Origin: Ruminococcus sp. | GTDB lineage: Bacteria > Bacillota > Clostridia > Oscillospirales > Ruminococcaceae | Assembly: GCA_029060755.1 (NCBI GenBank) | Contig: JAIDTI010000024.1 | Coordinates: 85,679-149,678, forward strand | DNA length: 64,000 nt | Reading direction: 5' to 3' | Shown here: one piece after another, positions 33,244-40,722 of the stretch | Numbering within the stretch: the stretch's first letter is position 1 | Layout: every line of letters begins with the position of its first letter | Translations under genes and position numbers: made by a program | Notes under the pieces: model-generated | What the model saw: the letters and a program-made list of their open reading frames with translations, nothing else | Told to the model about the DNA's origin: nothing | Databases searched by the model: none

Positions 33244-34605
33244 ATGAAAAAATTTATTTCAGCAGTATCAGCAGTGGCACTTCTTATATCTTCAATACCT
33301 GCAATGAATACTGTTTCAGAGGTATCGGCAGAAGATGATGCAATAAAGATTATGTGCATAGGTGATTCAATCACAGACGGCTATACAAGTGAGTATGTCG
33401 GTTCATATCGTAAATTCATTTGCCATAATCTTATGACAATGGGTTATAATATTGACATGGTAGGCGCAAAGGAAAGTGAATGGGCATCTTCATACACAGA
33501 TGAGGAAACAGGTGAAACGTGGTCGTTTGATAACGATAATACGGGCTACAGCGGATATGCCATTAAAGAGTATAGCGGACGTTCGGGCATATACGAAACG
33601 CTCATATCAACAGACTGTCTTGCAAAGACAAAGCCTGATATTGTAACATTACAGATTGGCACGAATGATGTCATTGATAACCACGATATTGATACAGCAG
33701 GGGAGAGACTTGAGGTACTTGTTGACTATATTCTTGACAATATTCCGCAGGACGCAACACTTTTCATTTCTCCAATTCCTCCGCTTGACCCGAACAGAAG
33801 TGAAGTTTATGACTGGTTCGGCAATTACCGTCATTCTTCTGACTGGTCGGAGCAGTACGATGATGCAATGGCTAAAATGAATGTTGAGATTTCACTCATG
33901 CAGTACAATACGCAGGTTATGGCGGTTGCATCAAAGAAAAAGCAGGAGGGCAGGAATGTTGTATTTTCAGAAGCTGCATTTGAAATAACAGACGTTGAAA
34001 CACAGCTTTTCGATGGTGTACACCCAAATAATGCAGGATATAAGGCAATGGGCGAAAAGTGGGTTGAAATTATTGACAAATATCTGACAGAAAATTCGCC
34101 TGCTGAATCCACAACAACATTTGAAGTAACTACAACTACAGAAACGGCTACAACAACACAGACAACTACTACTGATTTTGTACTTATTCCGATAGTAACT
34201 ACAACTACAACAGAGGGCAACACTACATTCAATATAGGCGACCTTGTAAAGCTTATACACTATGTTCTTGATTGTCCCATTGCATATGAAGAAGATGAGA
34301 TTAAGAGATATGACCTGAATAATGATGGCGGAATAGATGTTTTTGATGTTATTCTTATGAGAGGTGCTGTTATTGGCAACGTTGAAAAACTTCTGGAAAA
34401 GCGTAAGGAACTTGGTGACGATAAATTTCTTGATTTGAGTGATGCCTGTAATATTGTGATTTATCCTGATGAATACTATGAAACAACTACAACAACTACT
34501 GCACCGAAAAAAGCAATAGCAAGTGAAATCACAGAACTTGACAAACCCGACAGAACAGAAGAAAATATTATCATTGACTGGGAAAATAATAGTATATTGT
34601 CATAA
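33244..34605 (+). CDS. Secreted SGNH/GDSL esterase (CE3-like) with a partial dockerin
   Basis: 453 residues: signal peptide (MKKFISAVSAVALLISSIP); SGNH hydrolase (about 35-285) with block I IMCIGDSITDGY, block III LQIGTNDV and block V FDGVHPNNAGY (catalytic Asp and His); a Thr-rich linker; and a dockerin-like region (about 330-380). The second dockerin repeat is canonical (DLNNDGGIDVFD), but the first keeps only helix residues after NIGDLV and has lost the calcium loop. Members of CE3 deacetylate xylan; that is inferred. ATG 33244 follows GGAGGTTATTAATC. A second Thr-rich stretch and an acidic tail follow the dockerin. Confidence 0.88.
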   Translation: MKKFISAVSAVALLISSIPAMNTVSEVSAEDDAIKIMCIGDSITDGYTSEYVGSYRKFICHNLMTMGYNIDMVGAKESEWASSYTDEETGETWSFDNDNTGYSGYAIKEYSGRSGIYETLISTDCLAKTKPDIVTLQIGTNDVIDNHDIDTAGERLEVLVDYILDNIPQDATLFISPIPPLDPNRSEVYDWFGNYRHSSDWSEQYDDAMAKMNVEISLMQYNTQVMAVASKKKQEGRNVVFSEAAFEITDVETQLFDGVHPNNAGYKAMGEKWVEIIDKYLTENSPAESTTTFEVTTTTETATTTQTTTTDFVLIPIVTTTTTEGNTTFNIGDLVKLIHYVLDCPIAYEEDEIKRYDLNNDGGIDVFDVILMRGAVIGNVEKLLEKRKELGDDKFLDLSDACNIVIYPDEYYETTTTTTAPKKAIASEITELDKPDRTEENIIIDWENNSILS

Positions 34606-34610
34606 TTCAT

Positions 34611-34641
34611 TCAGCGGAGCAAACAACTCCGCTGATTTTTT
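34611..34641 (+). terminator. Terminator after the SGNH esterase
   Basis: A 9-bp perfect stem, TCAGCGGAG / CTCCGCTGA, with a 7-base loop followed by six T. Confidence 0.9.
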
Positions 34642-34755
34642 CACTCAACTTTCACAAAAATCACAGAAATATTTTCAATTCTTTAAGATTATTTTAAGAT
34701 AACAGTTTTATAATATAGTCATAAAGTTAATTCATACCTGAAAGGAGTCAGATAT

Positions 34756-35544
34756 ATGGCTATAAATACATTTGCACGAAAGGAAATAAAGTTTCTGCTT
34801 GACATGAATCAGTATCATGAACTTATTGAAACTATAAGTGAATATATGAATCCTGATAAGTATTGCATAGGCGGTAAAGAGTATGGTATATATAATATTT
34901 ACTATGATACTTCTGATGATTTTCTTATCCGTGAATCTCTTGCAAAGCCTTATTACAAGGAAAAAATCCGCTTGAGAAGTTATTATTCACCTGCTGAACC
35001 TGATGCACCTGTTTTTCTTGAAATAAAGAAAAAAATCGGCGGTATCGTGACAAAGAGACGTGTTTCAATGACGCTTGCAGAGAGTGATGAATATTTTGCA
35101 ACACGCCATAAACCTGAAATAAAGAAGTACATAACAGGACAGGTTTTCACAGAACTTGATGCTTTTCTCAATCATTACCCGATTGTCCCGAAGCAGTATA
35201 TCAGCTATCAGCGTGAAGCGTTTTTCGGTAAGGACAACAAGGACTTCCGTCTCACATTTGACAGAAAGATTACTGAACGCCGTTACGATTTGCAGTTAAG
35301 CAAAGAGAGTTATGGCAACTATATAATCGGTGCAGACCAAAGGCTTATGGAAGTCAAGGTAGGTGATTCAATGCCCGCATGGCTTGTGCAGAAACTTTCA
35401 GAACTTGGCATATACAAGACAAGTTTTTCAAAATATGGCAGAGCTTATGCAAATTTTGTGAAGGAGCAGGCAGGAAAAAGTCATATTCAGATTTCGGGTA
35501 TATCAATGATAAACAATAAAATTTTAGTAAACAGGAGCGTATGA
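34756..35544 (+). CDS. VTC-domain protein (polyphosphate polymerase-like)
   Basis: 262 residues with the VTC triphosphate-tunnel fold: FARKEIKFLLD near the N-terminus, YNIYYDTSDDFLIRESL, KIRLRSYY, FLEIKKKIGGIVTKRRV, LTFDRKIT, and a C-terminal LMEVKVGDSMPAWL with SFSKYGRAY. These basic and acidic tunnel strands bind nucleotide and polyphosphate in yeast VTC4. In bacteria such genes pair with DUF4956 membrane proteins, as here. Polyphosphate synthesis is inferred from the fold and not proven for this clade. AAGGAG precedes the start. A TATAAT lies about 45 bases upstream without a clear -35. Confidence 0.85.
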   Translation: MAINTFARKEIKFLLDMNQYHELIETISEYMNPDKYCIGGKEYGIYNIYYDTSDDFLIRESLAKPYYKEKIRLRSYYSPAEPDAPVFLEIKKKIGGIVTKRRVSMTLAESDEYFATRHKPEIKKYITGQVFTELDAFLNHYPIVPKQYISYQREAFFGKDNKDFRLTFDRKITERRYDLQLSKESYGNYIIGADQRLMEVKVGDSMPAWLVQKLSELGIYKTSFSKYGRAYANFVKEQAGKSHIQISGISMINNKILVNRSV

Positions 35545-35547
35545 TTT

Positions 35548-36297
35548 ATGTTGGCATTATTTGATTTTTTTGGAAATGTTTTAACCAAAGCGGACAACAG
35601 CACATCTGATATTTTTTCGGGTTCATCAACAACATTGATTCCGAATATATCATTCAGCGAATTTGGAATATGTGTCGGTTCGGCACTTGTAATAGGCTTT
35701 TTAATCAGTCTTGTATACATATTCTGTCACAGAAAAGAGGGCTACTCACAAAGCTATGTGCTTACAATAATCATGCTCCCGACAATTGTATCACTCATTC
35801 TTTTGTTGATTAACACAACAGCAGGTGCATTAAGTCTTGCAGGAGCATTTACGCTTGTCCGATTCAGAAGTGCTGCAGGTGACCCGAAAGACATAGCATA
35901 TATATTCTTTGCAATGGCATCAGGTGTTGCCTGCGGTATTGGCTATGTAGGATTTGCAGTAGTATTCTTTATCATTCTTGGAATTGTAATGATAGCACTT
36001 TCTGAAATGAATTTCGGTGGTTGTAAGACAAATCATATGACATTGAAAATCACAATCCCCGAAAATCTTGATTATCAGGGAGTATTTGACCCTGTTCTTG
36101 CAAAATACACTACATTCAACAAGCTTCGCCGTGTAAAGACAACAAATTTCGGCACACTTTTTGAGCTGATTTATTCAGTTGACGTAAGAAATGACATAGA
36201 CCAGAAAAAATTCATTGATGAACTTCGTGCATTAAATGGAAATATGACAATAAACCTTGTATTTTTCAAGTATGATGACAAGATTTATGAAAACTGA
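35548..36297 (+). CDS. DUF4956 membrane protein
   Basis: 249 residues with about four membrane segments (about 45-65, 75-100, 103-125 and 127-155). They include the conserved LVRFRSAAGDPKDIAYIFFA stretch, and a cytoplasmic C-terminal domain of about 80 residues follows. The gene starts 3 bp after the VTC gene and is clearly its partner. The family is found next to VTC and CotH genes; its role, perhaps anchoring or exporting the VTC product, is unknown. Confidence 0.85.
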   Translation: MLALFDFFGNVLTKADNSTSDIFSGSSTTLIPNISFSEFGICVGSALVIGFLISLVYIFCHRKEGYSQSYVLTIIMLPTIVSLILLLINTTAGALSLAGAFTLVRFRSAAGDPKDIAYIFFAMASGVACGIGYVGFAVVFFIILGIVMIALSEMNFGGCKTNHMTLKITIPENLDYQGVFDPVLAKYTTFNKLRRVKTTNFGTLFELIYSVDVRNDIDQKKFIDELRALNGNMTINLVFFKYDDKIYEN

Positions 36298-36363
36298 TAT
36301 GTAAAAAATTTCTCTCTCTGTTTATAAATGGAGAGAGATATTATTATTGACAGGGAGATTTTT

Positions 36364-37608
36364 ATGAGTTACAAAAGAATTATTATTGCAGTCATGTCAA
36401 TGCTTATTCTGACAGCCTGCGGAGAAAATACAGAATCTGAAATATCGTCAGAGCCGGTTGTTACAGAAAGTACAACAGAAAAAGTTGAAACCACAACAAC
36501 AACTGAAACTACTAAAAAGACTGATAAGACAACTGCAACCAAATCAACAGAAAAAAAGACGACTTCAACTACAGTTGAAAAAACAACAGAAAGCAATAAA
36601 ACGACTACAGTTACAAAAGCGACTGAAAGCAATAAAATAACTACAGCTGTAAAAACATCGGCAACAACTAAAACTGCTGAAACTACCGAAAAAGTTACAG
36701 AGATGACAACAGAGGCAGTTACAGAGCCTGAAAGTAAATATGATGCTGAATTTAATCTTGCTGAAACCCCGTATATTGAAATAACAAAAGGCGGAGATTA
36801 TATAGTAAGAGGTTATACGGCAGAAGGACAGATATACATCAATACAGAATCAGAAGAAAAAGTGGAGATTACTCTTGACGGCGTGGATATTTCATGTCCG
36901 ACAAGTTCCGCAATACTTGTAAATCAGGCTAAACGCTGTATAATAAAGCTTGCTGAAGGAAGTGCAAACTATCTCCGTGATGGTGGAAATGACAAGATAA
37001 ATGATGGTGTGATTTTTTCAAATGATACATTGAGATTAAAGGGCAAAGGCTCTCTTGAAATAAATTCAGGAAACGCTCACGGCATAGCAAGTGATGATGA
37101 TGTTATAATTGAAAGCGGAACATACATAATAAACGCTTTAAAAACAGGAATAACAGCCCATGATGATATAACAATCAACGGCGGAGATTTACAGATTTCA
37201 GGCGGTACTAACGGTATAAAATCAAAGGGAACTGTAAATATAAACGGTGGAAATATGTATATATCGGGCGGAGAAAAAGAGGAAAAAAGCTCAATTTATG
37301 CTTCTGTTTCATTCAGTTATACAGGCGGAAAAGTTTTTGCATACGGAAATCAGGTTACACCGCCCGCATTTACTCCGAATCCGTATATTGTTGTAAATTA
37401 TGTCAATGGCATTTCAGCAGGAAATACTATAGGTCTTGTGCTTAATGGTGCAGAAAATGCTGTTCTTTCTCCGCAGAAAAACTTAAAATGTATTCTTATG
37501 CTTGCTCCTGATATATGTGCAGGGGACATCTTTACAGCGTATCTTAACGGGACAGCATCATCAGATTTTATAATATCAGAGGGACAGAATATTTTCACAA
37601 TAGAATAG
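36364..37608 (+). CDS. Lipoprotein with a Cthe_2159-type (DUF4353) beta-helix
   Basis: 414 residues: signal ending LILTAC (lipobox), a long Thr/Lys/Glu linker (about 20-130), then a right-handed beta-helix with stacked Gly/Asn turns, for example GVIFSNDTLRLKGKGSL, HGIASDDDVIIESG, ITINGGDLQISGGTNGI and VNINGGNMYISGG. This is the Cthe_2159 family; the Clostridium thermocellum member binds pectic and cellulosic polysaccharide. It completes a VTC-DUF4956-Cthe_2159 set. ATG 36364 follows GGGAG, and the earlier in-frame codons are poor starts. Confidence 0.85.
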   Translation: MSYKRIIIAVMSMLILTACGENTESEISSEPVVTESTTEKVETTTTTETTKKTDKTTATKSTEKKTTSTTVEKTTESNKTTTVTKATESNKITTAVKTSATTKTAETTEKVTEMTTEAVTEPESKYDAEFNLAETPYIEITKGGDYIVRGYTAEGQIYINTESEEKVEITLDGVDISCPTSSAILVNQAKRCIIKLAEGSANYLRDGGNDKINDGVIFSNDTLRLKGKGSLEINSGNAHGIASDDDVIIESGTYIINALKTGITAHDDITINGGDLQISGGTNGIKSKGTVNINGGNMYISGGEKEEKSSIYASVSFSYTGGKVFAYGNQVTPPAFTPNPYIVVNYVNGISAGNTIGLVLNGAENAVLSPQKNLKCILMLAPDICAGDIFTAYLNGTASSDFIISEGQNIFTIE

Positions 37609-37722
37609 TGTATAAATAATTAATAAGTTATATCGAAAAATATATTAACACAAATTTAAATAATTTTTTTGAAAAAATAAGAAAAAAGTACATTATTTTA
37701 TAGTTGAGTTTACTATATTGTA

Positions 37723-37751
37723 TTGCAAATTATTCCATTTTGCAATATAAT
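37723..37751 (+). promoter_or_regulatory. Promoter of the candidate non-coding RNA
   Basis: TTGCAA, 17 bases, TATAAT, in a gap with no plausible gene after it. The 114 bases between the previous stop and this promoter are AT-rich, with no clear terminator. Confidence 0.65.
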
Positions 37752-37756
37752 ATATA

Positions 37757-38045
37757 TAGCAATTGAAATTTAGTATTCAGAATAAGTATTTAACCCTCTC
37801 AATATACTTATTAAGCGTGTATTATTTTAAATTGCTATAGGAACACAGCCTATTTTAAAAGTCTTTGCTGTACGCTGTTAATAAATAGTGTTCAGATTTA
37901 AGTACATGGTTTGTGGTTTTTTCATGTTTTCTATTCTCAATAACTTATTTTAACTTATTATTTTATGGCTTGACCCTCAGTGCTAGACGGTTTTTTACCG
38001 TAAGGGTCACATTCTGCATCTCTCATTCAGAGGTGCATTTTTTTT
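37757..38045 (+). ncRNA. Candidate structured non-coding RNA (~290 nt) upstream of hup
   Basis: No credible coding frame exists between 37609 and 38264. Instead there is a promoter, a series of hairpins and a strong terminator. A 10-bp outer stem, TATAGCAATT / AATTGCTATA (37755-37764 with 37830-37839), encloses a 9-bp hairpin AATAAGTAT / ATACTTATT. Next is GAACAC...TATTT paired with AAATA GTGTTC (37841-37855 with 37883-37893). Then comes a nested pair, TGACCCT / AGGGTCA (37971-37977 with 38003-38009), around ACGGT / ACCGT, and finally the terminator. It does not match the conserved cores of tmRNA, RNase P, SRP RNA or a known riboswitch, and a 6S RNA identity is not evident. The 156 bases from its end to the hup promoter are AT-rich with nothing I can name. 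Confidence 0.6.
38015..38045 (+). terminator. Terminator of the candidate RNA
   Basis: Stem TGCATCTC / GAGGTGCA (one G-U pair) followed by eight T. Confidence 0.88.
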
Positions 38046-38201
38046 GAAAAAATATTGAATTGGAATTTTTGTAAAATAAACTGCATAACTATTGATTATA
38101 ACAACCAACGTAAAATAGGCACTTTTTTATGGCTATTTTTTATAAAAAGAGACTTATTTTTGCCTTAGAATCGGTCGAAATGTCATTTTTTTATAAATTG
38201 C

Positions 38202-38230
38202 TTGACAAATCATGATAAAGGGTATATAAT
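38202..38230 (+). promoter_or_regulatory. Promoter of hup
   Basis: TTGACA, 17 bases, TATAAT, 34 bases before the HU start codon. Confidence 0.85.
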
Positions 38231-38264
38231 TCAAGTATAATTAACGAAATGGAGGATAACAAAT

Positions 38265-38540
38265 ATGACAAAATCTGAATTAATCAGCGTTGTTGCTGAA
38301 AAGAATGAATGTTCAAAGAAAAATGCAGAGGCTGCTGTAAATGCTGTTATTTCTACTATCACAGAAGCACTTGCAAGCGGTGAGAAAGTTTCAATTGTCG
38401 GCTTCGGAACATTTGAGGTTCGTGACAGAAAAGAAAAGAAAGTCATCAACCCACAGACAAAGAAGATGATGATTGCACCTGCTTCAAAAGCACCTGCATT
38501 CAAAGCTGGTCAGGCTCTTAAGAACGCTGTAAATAAGTAA
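38265..38540 (+). CDS. hup: HU-family DNA-binding protein
   Basis: 91 residues, the usual HU length, with the signature VGFGTFEVRDRKEKKVINPQ in the DNA-embracing arms and the MTKSELISVVAEK dimerisation start. It bends and compacts DNA. It has a strong promoter and a GGAGG site. It is followed 18 bp later by a Lys-rich protein that may also bind DNA. Confidence 0.97.
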   Translation: MTKSELISVVAEKNECSKKNAEAAVNAVISTITEALASGEKVSIVGFGTFEVRDRKEKKVINPQTKKMMIAPASKAPAFKAGQALKNAVNK

Positions 38541-38558
38541 TTGACGGAGGAAACATCA

Positions 38559-39143
38559 ATGGCAAAACCAAGAAAAACTTCTGAAAAGATTGAGGAAGTT
38601 AAAGTGGAAAATCAGTCAGATATAGCTGAAACTGCTGTTGCAGAAGAAAAAGCTGTTGCAACTGAAGAAAAAACAGCAAAGAAAAAAGCAGGCAGAAAAC
38701 CTTCTGCAAAGAAAACTACTCCGGAAGAAGAAAAAAAGGTGGAATCTGTTGAAGAAGTCGTTGTAGAAGTAAAAAAAGCAGAACCAGTTGAAGAAGCAGT
38801 TGCAGAGGAGAAAAAGGCTGAAACTGTTGAAGAAAAGAAAACAGCTGTTAAAAAGTCTGCTACAAAAAAGACTGCCACAACAAAAAAGACAGCATCAAAG
38901 AAAGCTGTTGCTGAAAAGAAAACAACTAAAACTGCTGAAAAACCTGCTGAAAAGAAAACTGCTACAAAGAGCAAGGTTAATATTTTCTTCCAGTATGGTG
39001 GCACTCAGTCTGCTGAACTTGTAAGCAAGGCTAAAGAGGATTCAGGCATTAAATCACCTAAATCAGTTGATATTTATATCAAGCCGGAAGATAACAAGGT
39101 TTACTATGTTATCGATGATATTGCGGGTTCATTTGAACTTTGA
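38559..39143 (+). CDS. DUF6465-like protein with a histone-H1-like Lys/Ala tail
   Basis: 194 residues. The first ~135 are low-complexity Lys/Ala/Glu/Thr with repeats such as KKTATTKKTASKK, alternating acidic and basic blocks. The last ~55 form a compact domain, VNIFFQYGGTQSAEL to YYVIDDIAGSFEL, resembling DUF6465. The tail recalls bacterial H1-like proteins (AlgP, HctB). It is co-transcribed with hup, so nucleoid binding is a sensible guess. ATG 38559 follows GGAGGAAAC; the frame is open six codons before it. Confidence 0.8.
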   Translation: MAKPRKTSEKIEEVKVENQSDIAETAVAEEKAVATEEKTAKKKAGRKPSAKKTTPEEEKKVESVEEVVVEVKKAEPVEEAVAEEKKAETVEEKKTAVKKSATKKTATTKKTASKKAVAEKKTTKTAEKPAEKKTATKSKVNIFFQYGGTQSAELVSKAKEDSGIKSPKSVDIYIKPEDNKVYYVIDDIAGSFEL

Positions 39144-39162
39144 TTTAACAAAAAAATCCTAT

Positions 39163-39193
39163 AAAAAGCTCTCTTTTAAAGAGGGCTTTTTTG
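39163..39193 (+). terminator. Terminator after the hup operon
   Basis: Stem GCTCTCTTT / AAAGAGGGC (one G-U pair), flanked by A and T runs, with six T downstream. The flanking AAAAA makes it partly bidirectional. Confidence 0.88.
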
Positions 39194-39222
39194 TTGACTT
39201 TTTTCATAAAACGTTGTATAAT
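39194..39222 (+). promoter_or_regulatory. Promoter of the small membrane protein-nth operon
   Basis: TTGACT, 17 bases, TATAAT, directly after the previous terminator. Confidence 0.8.
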
Positions 39223-39246
39223 TAAATCAGATTGGAGCGTGGAAAT

Positions 39247-39612
39247 ATGACAGAATACCTGACAGACTATATGAAAGCAACTGAACAGGAACTTAAAAAC
39301 TGTAGCTCACTTAAAGAACTTGAAAGACTTCTTGCTGAACACAAGGACAAAATTGCATTTATGCAACATGAAAGAATAGTGCATTTTCTTGTTACAATGA
39401 TGTTTGCAATAATTCTTACTATTTTTATATGCACATTTATTTTTGCGGAAAATCTTGCACTTCTTATACTTGTTACAATGATTCTGATACTGCTTGCTTT
39501 TTACATAAAGCATTATTATTTCCTTGAAAATACAGTTCAGAAGATGTATAGGGTATATGATGAGATGCTAAGGAAGAAAGAACAGTTTGAAACTAAGGAG
39601 AATATAACATGA
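39247..39612 (+). CDS. Small two-span membrane protein with coiled-coil flanks
   Basis: 121 residues. A helical N-terminus rich in Glu/Lys (about 1-40) is followed by two membrane segments (about 47-66 and 69-87) and a helical basic C-terminus. No family is recognised. Its stop overlaps the nth start (ATGA), so the two are co-translated, but this ties it to endonuclease III only by operon. ATG 39247 was preferred to TTG 39232 because the GGAG lies just upstream of it. Confidence 0.82.
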   Translation: MTEYLTDYMKATEQELKNCSSLKELERLLAEHKDKIAFMQHERIVHFLVTMMFAIILTIFICTFIFAENLALLILVTMILILLAFYIKHYYFLENTVQKMYRVYDEMLRKKEQFETKENIT

Positions 39613-40256
39613 CTAAAAAAGAAATTGCAGAACTTGCTATTATGGAGCTTGAAAAGATATATCCTGATATAAAGTGTATGCTGAATTACAGCAAGCCTTA
39701 TGAACTTATGTTCGCAGCAATACTTTCAGCACAGTGCAAGGACGAAAGAGTCAATATTATAACAGAAACTCTTTTTGTAAAATACCCTGATTTGCAGTCT
39801 TTTGCAGATGCAGATTTATCAGAACTTGAGCAGGATATAAAATCATGTGGATTATATCGTGCAAAGGCAAAAAGTCTTAAATATACAGCAAGAAAGTTGA
39901 TTGACGATTTTGACGGTGAAATTCCCGATACAATGGAACAGCTTTTGACATTTACAGGAATAGGCAGAAAAATAGCAAATCTTGTCATGGGCGATATTTT
40001 CAATAAGCCTGCTATTGTAACAGATACACATTGTATAAGAATATCAGGCAGACTTGGACTTACTGAACATGAACAGCCATATAAAGTTGAAAAAGACTTA
40101 ATACAACTTATTCCACCTGAAATATCAAATCATTTCTGTCATCAGCTTGTGCAGTTCGGCAGGGATATTTGTGATGCAAAAAAGCCGAAATGCAATGAAT
40201 GTACATTGAATTATTTTTGCAGATATTATTCTGAAATACATAAAAAGGGAGATTGA
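39609..40256 (+). CDS. nth: Endonuclease III
   Basis: 215 residues with the helix-hairpin-helix TFTGIGRKIANLVMGD, the catalytic Asp in IVTDTHCIRIS, the catalytic Lys in LSAQCKDERVN, and the iron-sulfur ligands C-x6-C-x2-C-x5-C in CDAKKPKCNECTLNYFC. It removes oxidised pyrimidines and nicks at abasic sites in base-excision repair. Confidence 0.96.
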   Translation: MTKKEIAELAIMELEKIYPDIKCMLNYSKPYELMFAAILSAQCKDERVNIITETLFVKYPDLQSFADADLSELEQDIKSCGLYRAKAKSLKYTARKLIDDFDGEIPDTMEQLLTFTGIGRKIANLVMGDIFNKPAIVTDTHCIRISGRLGLTEHEQPYKVEKDLIQLIPPEISNHFCHQLVQFGRDICDAKKPKCNECTLNYFCRYYSEIHKKGD

Positions 40257-40259
40257 AAT

Positions 40260-40550
40260 ATGCTTTTTGATTTTGATTTACAGACGAACACAACAGGCTT
40301 GACCGATATAACAGCAGAAATAGCAGAGGCTGTTACAGAAAGCGGAATTTATGAGGGTATATGCGTTATTTTCTGTCCACATACTTCTGCATATATAGTT
40401 ATAAAATATGATGAAGATGCAAAAGAAAATACATCTGAAACTGTAATAATTTCAGGCGGTAAACTTTTGCTTGGAAAACATCAGAGGATTTATTTCTGTG
40501 AAAACAGCAGTAAAGAAGAAAACCGAAAATTTTATGTAAAAATAATATAA
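40260..40550 (+). CDS. Shortened YjbQ-like (UPF0047) protein
   Basis: 96 residues. The start matches YjbQ (LTDITAEIAEAVTESGIYEG, then VIFCPHTSAYIVI), and the end has the GGKLLLGKHQRIYFCE strand. The ~35-residue middle of normal YjbQ (about 130-140 residues), which carries the conserved His/Asn-His-Ala active-site loop, is missing between YDEDAKE and the final strands. The reading frame is intact, so this is a clean in-frame loss and not a frameshift. It starts 3 bp after nth. It may be inactive or specialised. Confidence 0.7.
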   Translation: MLFDFDLQTNTTGLTDITAEIAEAVTESGIYEGICVIFCPHTSAYIVIKYDEDAKENTSETVIISGGKLLLGKHQRIYFCENSSKEENRKFYVKII

Positions 40551-40640
40551 GATGTTTAAGCGTTTTTAACATATTATACAAATCAACTTTGTGCAGATTC
40601 ACGAAAATTATTATAGCCTTCTTAAAAAACTGGGAATAAC

Positions 40641-40669
40641 TTGATTTTTTCAATAAAAAGCTATATAAT
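40641..40669 (+). promoter_or_regulatory. Promoter of the GH26 gene
   Basis: TTGATT, 17 bases, TATAAT, 53 bases before the start codon. Confidence 0.72.
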
Positions 40670-40722
40670 TAAAGTATAATATATCATACAATAGTTAATG
40701 TATGAAATCGGAGGGATTTAAA

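Noticed and set aside
37757-38045. Identity of the candidate RNA as tmRNA, RNase P RNA or SRP RNA
   Set aside because: None of their conserved core sequences is present; a 6S-type identity could not be shown either, so it is left unnamed.
38559-39143. Long open frames on both strands over the Lys-rich protein
   Set aside because: They come from low-complexity AAA/GAA/GCT codons; only the plus-strand frame has a ribosome binding site, the hup operon context and a folded C-terminal domain.
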